Positions 51,898-63,294 of a DNA stretch of 64,000 nucleotides are shown piece after piece. A program made the position numbers and the translations under genes. Below the pieces are notes generated by a model. That model worked only from the letters and a program-made list of their open reading frames with translations, was not told the DNA's origin and did not search any database. Each line of letters opens with the position of its first letter. The stretch's first letter is position 1. Source of the stretch: Epiperipatus broadwayi (lineage: Eukaryota; Onychophora; Udeonychophora; Euonychophora; Peripatidae); assembly GCA_028023455.1 (NCBI GenBank), contig JAQFVV010012447.1:616001-680000 (forward strand). The letters run 5' to 3'.

Positions 51898-53595
51898 ATA
51901 TCATTATTTTATTTAAAAACCTACATAGTTAATTAAAAGATAATCAGAATTTATGGATTCATATTTTTTTATTTTTGTAAAGTATAGTATTTCTTAGCAA
52001 GGAAAAATGAATTTAAAGAATTCTACTCAGAAGACATTTAAACTGAAAAAAATTTTTTTTTCACTTTAATATACAAATATTAGAAATATGAGCTTGTGAT
52101 TATTTGTTCTATAATTACGTTTGTAAAATGGTAGGAGATAAATAGTGTCTAACTTTAGAAAATCTTTAAGAACTAAAATGACACTCTCATTTATACGATT
52201 TAAAAGAAATAATATTTATTAATACTAGAATAAATAAAATGTCAAAAATATATCACAATAAAATCCAGATAATTGAAAATATTGTGTATATATATAGAGA
52301 GAGAGAAATAAAAAAAGTAAAACAAGCTTTTTTAATAAACAATTCTTCATAGAGCAAAGATTCTCTGACAGCCATTCATAAAGAAACAACGAAGGAGACA
52401 TCAGTATCACCAGGCTTGCCAATTGCTGTAATATTAGAAATACTTGGATACCCATTAACTAACCAATATTGGGTAATTAATTTGGTTGATTATATTTCAG
52501 CTTCATGAGAGAAAAATCCTAAGCTTTTTGAAAAGAAGTGCACATAGCCCAGTTTGGAACCTGGGTTGTAGGCAAGATATGTGGTCACACAACATCTGTT
52601 TTATGTATGTATGTATAATAACAAAAGACATTAAACTTTGCAAATTAAGTAAAACCATATCATAGTTTAAAAAAATTTACCATGTTGAATATATCTTATA
52701 AATCAAGAATATTTTTTTAAATCTAAAAATTCATAAAAAAATAAGTAAATAAAATTCTTATAAATTTTTAAAACTTATTTTTCAAAAATGTTTATTAAGA
52801 TTATTAATGTAGCTTTAAATTTTGAGAAACTAGAATAGATAGAAACTTGCAGTGAGAAATATAATTTATAACCATATTTTTAAAAAATATATATGACATG
52901 TAAACTCGGAAATTAAAGAAATAAAATTGAATTTTTTTCTTAAAACTTAATCTATGAAATACTGTACTTTTTTTGATTTTCTTTTGCTAAATTTAGGTTT
53001 ATAAAAATAGGGGTTTTAATCTTTTAGTATAAGTTCTCTACCAGAATTAATAGGTTCATGCATATAAGCAGTTGACTACCAGAATAAAGTAATATTACTT
53101 TCCATTTCTTTTTGGCATCATTCTAAAATGTATGTCATATATTTTAATTAGTTTTGATGTACAATTTCATGTATAAATTAATAAAATTCTTTCTATTATT
53201 AAGGATTGAACAAAGCAAATATTTTTTTGTACATAAGTAATTATATATTGATTGTAATTTTGTGTTTTTACTATGTTAAATTTATACTATTGTTTTGAAA
53301 ATCTTAAAAAAATTCATTACTTGTCACATTTGAATACAATGCTGTCATTATCTTGTAATTGTTTCATGTCTTCAGAACTGATCCATAGTTGTTTTAAGGA
53401 TAACAAAATTATTGTATTCAAGTGTGTAAGGATTGAATTTTTTTAAGATTTGTTATTTAGTGCTAAAATATTTTAAGAAATGAGACATTGTATTGCTTTT
53501 AAAAAGTAATATTTTCAGATATGATATATTTTCTTACTGTGCTGATTTTATATAAATTTGTCTTATTTAATTTTTATTTGTTTTTATTTTCATAG

Positions 53596-53619
53596 GTTAA
53601 TAATAATAAACAAATTCTG
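53596..53619 (+). CDS. Candidate 24-base micro-exon, unknown gene
   Basis: A T-rich tract ending TTTTCATAG precedes GTTAATAATAATAAACAAATTCTG, which is followed by GTAAGT, a perfect donor. The 24 bases are a phase-0 unit reading VNNNKQIL. It is proposed only because the next candidate exon at 61088 is also phase 0-0 and on the same strand. In AT-rich DNA such sites arise by chance, so this is weak on its own. Confidence 0.25.
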
Positions 53620-53667
53620 GTAAGTTGCAATTTGTCTGACTACTTTTTACTAGTCAATAAGTAGATT

Positions 53668-53701
53668 GTGAAAAATATAACACATTTATGAATATATTAT
53701 T

Positions 53702-53735
<34 letters not shown>

Positions 53736-53914
53736 GGAGTTAGATAGATGAGTGATGATGCATGCAGAAGTCAATCAGATAGATGGGTAGTCTATAAATA
53801 GTTAGTGAAAAATATAACATTTACGAATATATTATTACACACACACACATATATATAGGGAGTTAGATAGATGAGTGATGATGCATGGAGAAATCAATCA
53901 CATAAATGGGTAAT
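53668..53914 (+). repeat. 137-bp tandem duplication with CA/TA microsatellite
   Basis: Units start at 53668 and 53805. Both read GTGAAAAATATAACA, then GAATATATTATTACACAC, an AC/AT microsatellite, and GGGAGTTAGATAGATGAGTG. They differ mainly in microsatellite length (longer in the first unit) and a few substitutions. Confidence 0.85.
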
Positions 53915-55084
53915 ATGGATATAGGTCCCACTTATTTACTATACCATGCTCTTCAAGTGATTTTGTTTTATCTATTAAACATTCATAGTTTTCTTCTTTA
54001 AAATCATCTTTTTTTTTTGTTTTTCCATATTCTCTTCAAATATCATTTAATAAAATCAATAATAATCATTTCACCATGTTTTTTTTGAAAAGAAAAAATA
54101 TGTTAAAGAATTTATTGTTTTTGTAATTTTTAATTCTCTTCAAACATATTTGTCAATTTTTTTTATCTGAATATAAATATTTTATCAAATTTGTTTTTCA
54201 TATCTTACTTTTCACTTAACTATAATTTTAATTTTTTTTTTTTTTAACTTATCTTTACCATTCTTCTTTGTATCTATATTATTAAAAACTTTTCCTTTTT
54301 TTCTGATCATCCAAATCTCTTTCTAACAAAGATGTTCTATAGTCAAATAAAGTATATATCTTTTTTTTTTAAAGTCTAACTTTAATGAATCACAAAATAA
54401 TCTTCTATTTTTAGTAAAACCCTACTTTGACAGTTTAATTTCTATTGCTTTTTTCATTTTCAGTTCACTAACTTCCCAAGTATTTAAAACCAATGATCAG
54501 TTGTATAATGTGCTTTTTGATAACCACTCTTAATTTTTTCGTCTACTATTGTTTTAGTTCTATTCATTCTCATTTAAGACTTTCTATAGATTTATTTAAT
54601 TCTGTTAAATGTATCTGCACTCTTTATCAAATCTATCACAAAATGGCAAATTCAATAAATTGAGATTTCAAACTATTAGCTGCTCATATAATTATTACTG
54701 CTTGTTTATAATTTATTGTTTACTCTACAGCATCCGTTAAATTTTTCTTGAAAATTTTTTTATCTTTTATCTGCATTTTATTTTATTATATAACATTCTA
54801 ATAAATGACTATTAATGAACACATATGCAGAAAATCTGAGCTAACGTAATGAACATTTTAATAGTCCTTTGTTATATTAGTTCAGAAAAGAAGGAAATAA
54901 TTTATAGGTGAATTATATAACATTTTCTAACAAATTGGAAAAATAATAATATTTTTTTAAATATATTAATACCTCATTTCTGTTTTGGTTTAACATTTTT
55001 TTTAAAGTTAATTTCATTTTACTATTATTATTATATGTGGAATTGTATCAGCTCCAGAATAATGTCTATATATTTGTAAATTTT

Positions 55085-55215
55085 TTCACTCTATTCTACA
55101 ACCATTTACTGTGAACTTGACTAATCAGTGGAAAAGCAGATGATAAAGTACTGTAATATTCCCTAGACAGATTGGTTTCTTATTACTTTCATCAGAGAGG
55201 ACCAGAATTCAAATC
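55085..55215 (-). repeat. Repeat copy with the best-kept hammerhead-like core
   Basis: The minus strand reads CTCTGATGA (about 55197-55189) with a canonical CTGATGA, then a short variable region, GAAAC (55179-55175), a loop, GTC (55168-55166) and TAGGG. All conserved core blocks (CTGATGA, GAAA, GTC) are present. Stem II is poor (AAGTAATAA), and stem I pairing is only partial. Downstream sequence (GATTAGTCAAG ... AGTAAATGG) aligns loosely with the 26.7- and 34-kb copies. Confidence 0.45.
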
Positions 55216-55882
55216 TAGAAATAATGCCTTATACATCTACAGCTATCTACTCTTCTGACATTGACGAATGCAAAAACCACAAATGATGTTAAATGGGGAT
55301 ATTATGGTACCATACTATCTAGGATCCATTAATTTACTAAAGCTTACTACAGATGTTTGCAGAGTAAGTGAAAATAATTCCCTTGGAAGCATATTTTGGT
55401 ACAATAATTCATAGCTATTTGCTTTAGTCCAATCATATTATACAGATTTAGCACTACCATCTGATATCACATGTATACATTTTGCTACTGAAAGGTTGGA
55501 AAAACATATAATTTTTGGTGTAATGATATCTACTGCCTGTGTATATTGTGCATGCATAATTATTAAAGAAAAATGAGAGTAGATTCTCATCAAAATAATA
55601 AAATGATGATTGGAAAGTTAAAGTTAAATACAAAAAAACTTTCAAATTCCTATGACAATTAATACAGAAATCTCAAATCATTTTAAGTTAGTTACTGAGA
55701 ATTGCTCTTGTAAATACTCATTTGCAGTGTTACTAGGCTAATGAGATATCTTGTGATTGTCATTGATTATGTGTATTTTATATTTTTTTATTGCCTAATA
55801 TTGCACTTATTTTGTAATATTTTGAGAAATGGAGAAATGATGCAATTTTTAAACTTGATTTAGATACTGTATTTGCTTTTAC

Positions 55883-55890
<8 letters not shown>

Positions 55891-55913
<23 letters not shown>

Positions 55914-55914
55914 T
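55891..55914 (+). repeat. (TTA)n microsatellite
   Basis: Eight TTA repeats after a poly-T run. Confidence 0.9.
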
Positions 55915-56111
55915 TCTGGAAATAAAAATTATGTAATATTCAATTTAAAATTATTTAGAAGATTATTATTTGTTAATAAAAGTAGAATTAAATGGTTTTT
56001 TAACTCAGGAGATCATGACATTTGAGCATCAGAAATGTCCGAGTTAAATTATGTTTTGCAGACTTTATGCTTTTATATCCACCATTCTATTACTACATTA
56101 AAGTACTTGTT

Positions 56112-57275
56112 TCCTAGAGCACAGGTAAGATTTTCTTCATAGAGCACGAACCAATTCGGGCCTTTTAAAGCTCTCTATATGGCTCTCGGACATTTTCAAA
56201 AATATATATAAAATGGTCTTATATAAGGCTTCTATTTTAACATGCATAGTTTAAATATTGAATTAAAAGTTAAGTAAAATAAAATATTTATTTTTCAACT
56301 ATATCTTTTTCTTTCTCCACCTTTTATAATAGTCAAATTTATTTTGTCAGACATTCAATATTCCAACAAATTATATTGTGTGATCTATCTGATTATAGAT
56401 TTAATCTAAGACACTAAGGGCATTTTGTTTATTTTTATAGTGATTTTCATAGACAAATGGATGTATACTAACAAAAGTAAAACTCACATTTTACTTTGTT
56501 TCATTATTATTATTTGGTTTTAGTAGAATGGCTACACTCAGTAAGATGAGAAAAAATAATACAGAAAATAGCATATTTTAAAAAAAAAAGGTGGTCCACA
56601 CATATTTTTTTATATAGAAAGAAATAGTAAATCAATGTGCCTGATATGTCTGGGAAGTATTTAATTTTAAAAATACAATATTAAGCTGCACTCTTTATTA
56701 AAACATTTTGATTACAACAAAATTGTTGAAGAAAGAAATATTAAAACCAAAACTTGAAAAGGAACTTTATCAAGTGGCTGACTTGTTCATAAAAAGTATA
56801 ACCAAGTCAGAAAATTCCATGAAAGCAAGTTTCTTTTTTTTTCTCATGTGTCATAGCATCAGCCGAGAAGTGAACCCACTAACCCAGGACAACTGCTTGT
56901 AAAGCAGTTGTCGCTGATCTCTCGACTACCAATGCTTGACTAGTTTCTTTTTTTTTTTTTAAATAAAACAATTTGGAATCATTTTCTAAAGAGGAATTTA
57001 TAAAAGACTGTATCTGCACTGCTGTAGAATTAATCTTTCCAGAACATTAAAAGAAATTCAAGAATATAAATGTCACAAATTATAGTTACAAGGCAAATTA
57101 GAAATTCACAAAAAAAATAAATAATGGTCTTTGTTTAAAAAGGGAAAATTGAAATGTTTGATCAAATGTAACACGTTAATTTTTAAGTTGATAAATTTCT
57201 ATGATCCACAAATGATATTATAAATATCCAAAATGGCCCTTGGCAGTAAAAAGATTCCCCATCTCTGATATAGAG
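56112..57275 (+). mobile_element. GTF2IRD2-like hAT remnant
   Basis: The right end, inverted, starts CAGAGATGGGGAATCTTTTT, a typical hAT terminus; the left end starts CACAGGTAAGATTTTCTTCA at 56120. The flanks TCCTAGAG and ATATAGAG agree at only 5 of 8 positions. Inside, the plus strand keeps an N-terminal finger region (ATLSKMRKNNTENSIF near 56528; CLICLG near 56640; KYNIKLHSLLKHFDYNKI near 56670-56725). This resembles GTF2IRD2/EPM2AIP1-type hAT transposases. Only the N-terminal part is present and it is frameshifted. A SINE sits within it. Confidence 0.65.
56828..56958 (-). mobile_element. tRNA-Gly-derived SINE copy 4
   Basis: On the minus strand it runs GTCAAGCATTGGTAGTCGAG to GATGCTATGACACATGAG. 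AGTTTCTTTTTTTTT occurs on both sides (from 56828 and from 56942) as the target duplication. It is inserted in the hAT remnant. Confidence 0.85.
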
Positions 57276-60253
57276 GATTTAATTTGATATAAAAATTATT
57301 TTAACACATCAATCATTTGAATAAACCTTTTCCAAAGATCTGTGTATCATTTTATTTTAAAGTTAATCTACTGCAGAATAACTTTTAATACATATCCTGG
57401 AATTATTACTTATGTGTTTGTATATATATATAGTGAGCGCTTGATTATTAATATAAACATTTTTCTGTATTTATCATAATTGTTTTGGTTCTGAAATCAC
57501 TGATATAGAAAAACATTATTTCTGTTATGGTTGCAATATTTTTCAAATTAATGGAATTTTTTTTTCATTATTGTTGACAAATTTTAAATATTTTTAATTT
57601 TTATAATTGTGAAGTAACTGTTTTACTTTTTTTAAAATTAGAAACGATTAATTTTATGCCCAATCTTTTATTGTTTTTTAAAAAGATGTTTTGTTTTGTT
57701 TGACAGCAACTTTTGTTTTTCTTTTAAAAATAAAACTTTACAAAAGTTCTAATATTTTCAGAGATTGATTGAAGCAAGAAATTTGTCCATAATAAATAAA
57801 TGTAATTATTTTTTTTATAATAAATTAATGATTAGATAAAATTATTTATTTTAACAATGTCTAATCACTATAATTAATATTATTTCTGATTTTTTTTAAA
57901 CTTGTAGTTATTGTAATATTAAAGTTATATGTATTGTAAATAATAAGGGTGGAATGTTTTGAGTTATAATATCTGAATTATACTTAATCTTCTCCAGTCT
58001 TAAAATCCACTGAATTGTAATGGAATCAATGCATTGAGAGAAACAATAAGCTTATACTTATAAATGATAAGTTATATGTAAGTTTCAATATAACTTGGAG
58101 TCATGCTGATATCTTCCTGTTTATGCATAATAAAAACAAGTTTAGTTCATCTAACACAACATTGATCAGTAACTGGTTCATTTTTAGAACCACTCATCAT
58201 CATTGATTTACATAGTTTGATTCTTCACATTATAATCTCAAGTAATACCGATGAAATGGTTATATTTCACTAGCATTAATTGACTTTCAAAATAATATTG
58301 ACTAGTGTATGTTAGTTTTGTTTTCAGGATAAGGATGCTTTTTTACCCTCTGGCACCAACTAATTGAAGAACAGATTTCTGTTCTTATTAATTATTAAAT
58401 ATTTGATCTTTCCTATTAAATTATTTTTCTACAGATAGTCACCCACAGTTGCATATATAAGTATAATATATGCTATGCAACCAGTTGAGAATGAAATAAG
58501 AAATGGATATAACTATTACTCTTAAATTTTAAAATAACACTTTAATAAAATAATAAATTAGAAAAATAACAAAAAAATGTAAAATACTAAAATACATTGC
58601 GAGCATATACAAATATATAAATCACTCTCATATAGCATGCATATTTTTGCATATCTCTGACTGAATTTATTCCCATATTCAACATACTCTTAGCTTTATA
58701 TAAGAACCCACAAACACAAAAAATATAAACTCTTCAAGGATGTATATGTATATTGTATAAAAATCATTTGCTAATTATATATAAGTTAATGAAATATACT
58801 CTTGAAATGTTATAAAGAAAAAAAAAAATAAAGAAAATGTCAAGTTTTAAAGAGAAGAAATAAAAAAAGAATCATGAATTTACAAATTACCTCTTAAATA
58901 TTAGAAAATTAATGCTACCATCTTGAAAATATTTTAATTGATAATAATTATTGAAGATTTTAGGAATTACTTTAAATAAAATTCGTATCAGTAATTTATT
59001 GTTTAATATCATCCTTTGATATTATTTTTAGTATCACATTTTTTTCTTTGCATGCTATAATTTTGAGAAGTAGACTTTTGACAGTATTCAATGCAATCTT
59101 CCTCTTTGTAAGACAAATTCTTATAGTTTTGAAGGATATTTTTTTTCAGATGATAGTTTTTTTCTCTGCAATAATTATGTAGCCATAGTTTACTGAATTT
59201 TATTCTTTACAATCAGTTTTATATTAATAGTGTCACTGAATTTTAATTTAGCATAGCTCTTTCATTATTATATGGGCTAACTTAGGGACACATTTTGTAT
59301 ATGACTAGTAATACAAAGAAATTTCTTAGCTCCATATGCAATACCATAATCGATTACATTTTCAGATTATAGATGAATACCCAATTAAGTTTTGTACTTA
59401 GCATATTGATCATTTATCTTTTTTAAATGTATGTGGTCATGTGTATCAATTGTATGAGATAGAGCTGATAGCTATAGGAAGCTTGATAGTCCATCCATGT
59501 TCATATCCATTATGCTTGCATCTAAAATTCCAACTATATAAATTATACTTGTATTCAATCAAATATTAACATATGTCTGTAAGATATACCCAGTGATTAA
59601 CTTTTTTAAAACAGCAATTGAAAATAATAATGACAATTTATAGTTTTCATTGTTGGCTTAGCTTGGTTTTACTGGTGAACTTAATATTAGATTCATTGAT
59701 TATGGTCATTCTGCTAATTCTTTGGAAAGTTATATATTCAATGTCTTAAAACATTGTTCTGTCTCTTGACAAATAATTGACAGTTCACTTCCACTCAGTG
59801 ATTAGCAATTTCAATTAGCAACTGAATCTTGTTTTTAACTCTTTATATACCAAATTCCTCCCACACAATAATATGCATTGATCTGAAATTAACTTTTCAA
59901 AAAAATATGCTGTTTTGTTTTTGATAAAGTATCATGTTTTTCATTCAGTCTTTCTTAATACCTAATTTAATTTAAAAATATTGGACATGAACAAAATAAT
60001 TAACTTGAGATTACATTTTTTTTACTTTTTTTAACTTTAAATTTACAAAACTTTGTTTGTAAGATCAAAATTTAAATATTAAAGCTAGCTGTCTTGATAT
60101 AAATTAATTATTGAAGTAAATAAAAGTAAATCCTTTACGAAGAAAAATTAATTTCATAGTATGATTTTTACCCGTTTATTAATTTCACTAATAAGTTACT
60201 ATAAATTGTGTTTGAAATATTTGTAAACAATAAAATTTTATTTATTAATTATC

Positions 60254-60374
60254 ATTTTAAATGTCAAGCGTTGGTGGTTGAGCGGTTAGCATAGCTACCT
60301 TCCAAGCAGCTAACCCGGGTTCGCTTCCCGGTCAACGCATTTGACATATGGAAAAAAAAAAAAAAATTTTAAAT
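60254..60374 (+). mobile_element. tRNA-Gly(UCC)-like SINE copy 5, best preserved
   Basis: The element at 60263-60365 is GTCAA plus a 71-base tRNA-like body (60268-60338) plus TTTGACATATGG and poly-A. The body starts GCGTTGGTGG and ends TCAACGC, so the acceptor stem is nearly complete. It has anticodon loop CTTCCAA (anticodon TCC at 60301-60303) and a T arm CCGGGTTCGCTTCCCGG. ATTTTAAAT at 60254-60262 and 60366-60374 is the target duplication. The duplication and poly-A tail make it a SINE, not an ordinary tRNA gene, but the body is close enough to tRNA-Gly(UCC) that a tRNA finder may call it. Confidence 0.85.
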
Positions 60375-61087
60375 ATAGCGTGATTTTTTAATTTATATGA
60401 CAATAAATATTAAATTCGGCCTTAGTTGCTCTGCTCTATTTTAATTACCTCCAGTCTGTCTATTTATTGACATGAATTTAATTTAAATCCTCAAATTCAC
60501 CCAAACAATTCATAAAATTCTGAATTAACTAGTTTAGTAATATTGCACTTTTTTTTATACGTTATATAAATGACTTCTCATAGATGATATACATGTTTAA
60601 ATATACACATAAATAATATTTTGTTTTCATGATTTTGTTGATTCAATTTCTAAGCCATTTTACCTCTTGGCTAATTGTGTAACTTTGTCTTTCAACGTTT
60701 CTTTAAATCATATCTTATAGAACACTACTGTTATATTATGGTTTATTTATTTATTCAAAAAAATTACAAGTAAATTAATATCTGATTTATTTATTTTTAT
60801 CTCTTAAAATATTGCTTTTCGGATATGCAAATCTATTCTATTTGAGTACTCTCTATTAATATATTTAAGCGATATGTATGATAATATTATATGTGTTTCT
60901 TTTTGCTTTTCGTATTATTTAATTTGTAAATAAATTTCTTATAAATTATATTTTTGTGTTTCTAATTATTATATTATTGTATATTAAAGTGAAAGCAATG
61001 ATAAAATTTTTCCACACAATTATATAAAATTACATTTTAAGTCAAATTTTATTATTATCTCATTTAAGTATTTATTTTTCATTTTAG

Positions 61088-61264
61088 GCTAATATTCAAT
61101 ATGTAGCTCAGATGGCTACAAAACACAATATTATAATTTTTGTGATTGAAAGGCAAATTCTCAAAGCAATGTATTCTGGGTACGTGGCTGGAGACCCTGA
61201 GTGTCAGTTGTTATGTTTAGAAAATAAAATCATGACGTTAGCATTAATACAGCATCAAAGCTTG
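61088..61264 (+). CDS. Candidate internal exon of an unrecognised gene
   Basis: A 177-base open segment sits between a good acceptor (T-rich tract, CATTTTAG at 61080-61087) and a GTAAAT donor at 61265. It is phase 0 at both ends (59 codons) and less AT-rich than its surroundings. It reads ANIQYVAQMATKHNIIIFVI, ERQILKAMYSGYVAGDPECQ, LLCLENKIMTLALIQHQSL. The residue pattern looks like a soluble, helix-rich protein with a GDPEC turn. I do not recognise the family. No other exon is certain, although a 24-base phase-0 candidate lies at 53596. Confidence 0.45.
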
Positions 61265-61979
61265 GTAAATTGTTTTTTTTTTTGTTATTATTAAGGAAAA
61301 ATATATTAATGTTTATAACGGTATGCACATTCAGAGTTTATTATTCATAAATATGATTATATATTTTTGATACTACATATTTAATAATCATTGGTTCTTA
61401 TTTATCTGATTGTTAAAATTTGTAGAATTAAGATATGCATTTCCAATCTGAAAGTGTTAGATGGTTCGATCAAGGTTTTGCTGAGATCACTGTTAATATA
61501 AAATTTCAACCAAATATCAATGATTGTTCAGCTATCCATGTAAAACATGGATCCAGATAAAAGTGAATTTATTTTTTATTTAATTAGTGAATTGATCAAA
61601 GAGGGCATTTTTTTGCAATGCATCTAGAAAATCTAATTTGTAAATGATTATTTTGGTATTAATATTCAATATTTTTTACTTCATAAATATCTTATATTCT
61701 CTTTGCTATATATTTAATAATCATTGTTTTGTACATGTTTGAAAAATTAATAGAATATACATAGAGTTAAGTTTACATTAGAAAATTTACTATTAAATTT
61801 TTGCACATGGATTGACTATTACAAACAGTTTGTGTAAGCAGAAAATCTTTGTAAAGGCATTTGGATAGATTCACATCCAAAACAATGGTATCTTATAAAT
61901 TATAGTTAGGTGTCAAAATTTATAAAGGAAATCAATATTACATGAGCACTTACAAGCTGATATTTTCCAGATAGATCTT

Positions 61980-63060
61980 ACAGTAGTAGTATGGTCCAAG
62001 TTTAAAATGATAGTTGAATTTAAAAAAAAAAAAAGGTTCTAATTCAAACATACTGCTGGGAAATTAGACATTTATTCTTTAGCAACAACTCTTATTCATG
62101 CTAAATTTAAACAGCTATTAAACACTATTAATTGTCATTTTTAAACTGGTCTTGCTATAAGCATAGGATTACTTTAAAGATGTGTTGGACATACAAATTC
62201 TTGTTTATTTTCTGATGATGACAATTATTAGTAATTGATTAAAAAGAAAGATATGGCGTTCTATTCTTGGCTGAATAATAAATTGTATGTGTGGAACTTC
62301 ATAAGCAATGTAGGATTTAAAGACAGAAGTTCAACAACTGATTAGAAGATTTGAGAATTATTAATGAATTAAACCAACAAAGGGAATTCAATGATTTACT
62401 GATTGTAGTCACTAGATTTTTTTTTTTCTGACATATTGAAAGTAACACATAGATCTAAATAATGATGTAATTAAATCAGTAGTCTGTACTCTTTTAATAG
62501 AATAATGATGATGTTTAAACAGATAGAGGGAGCATTTTGATCATCTTTTGAGTAATGATACAAGAATTTGGGGTTATTTTATTGACTCGTTTAAATTTGG
62601 ATTGAGATAACTAGCTTGTAAAACTTTTTGTAGCCTTATATGGAAAGGTTGCTGATCTTGATGCGATACCTGAAGAAGTTGTAAAATATTGATATATTGT
62701 TTTTAAAATTATTGGAATTTTTTACAAATATATGGATTCATGAAGTTGTGCCACCTGATCTTAAGAATGCTTCTATTACTTCATTGTGGGTAGTAAATAA
62801 GTAGATAGAAAACTCAGGAGAATTACATGAGTATTATGTACTACATAAAAGTATTCAAAGATTTTATCGAATAAGTTTTTTCTTTTCATAAATGAATGGT
62901 TAGTAATCAAGATGCATTATACTTATAGTTTGATGCCAAATAAATGCAAAAAAAAAAACTAATTTATATATTGCTGTTGTTGATTTAGGATCGAAACAGT
63001 TTGGGACAATATTTGAAAGTAGTACTATCCAATTTATAAGTGCAACATTACTTGAATGCA
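61980..63060 (+). mobile_element. Non-LTR retrotransposon remnant
   Basis: Broken plus-strand frames match the region between endonuclease and reverse transcriptase of a LINE: KLDIYSLATTLIHAKFKQLL (about 62060-62120), AFYSWLNN (about 62253), then VADLDAIPEEVVKY and EVVPPDLKNASITSLW (about 62645-62795). The last two fit the segment just before reverse transcriptase motif 1 (.D.IP.E.. and VP.D.K.A.I). Many stops are present. It is a different LINE type from the RTE copies, and clade assignment is not possible by eye. Confidence 0.5.
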
Positions 63061-63294
63061 CTCATTTTTGATATTTTGAATAAATATATTAAAGATTATC
63101 ACTGATCAATTTTTTTAGAATATAAATTATTATTTAATATTGTTGCTCAGATATAAACTTTAAATTCAATTAAAGATTGATATATCCCATCATGAATATT
63201 ACTCATTTAATTCCTTCCACTTTTTATATTCATGTGTAATATATTCACTTTACAATAAAACTACCTACTCTGTATTCTTAAATTTTTATAAAGC

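Larger units (their letters stand above)
51900..61080. other. No certain gene between the listed repeats
   Basis: Apart from the features listed at 53.6-53.9, 55.1, 55.9, 56.1-57.3 and 60.3 kb, this stretch is AT-rich with poly-T/poly-A runs and short stop-limited frames. I see no coding-like segment with splice sites other than the weak micro-exon at 53.6 kb. Confidence 0.5.

Noticed and set aside
60268-60338. Functional tRNA-Gly(UCC) gene
   Set aside because: A target duplication, 3' tail and poly-A show it is a SINE insertion; the anticodon stem also has a mismatch.
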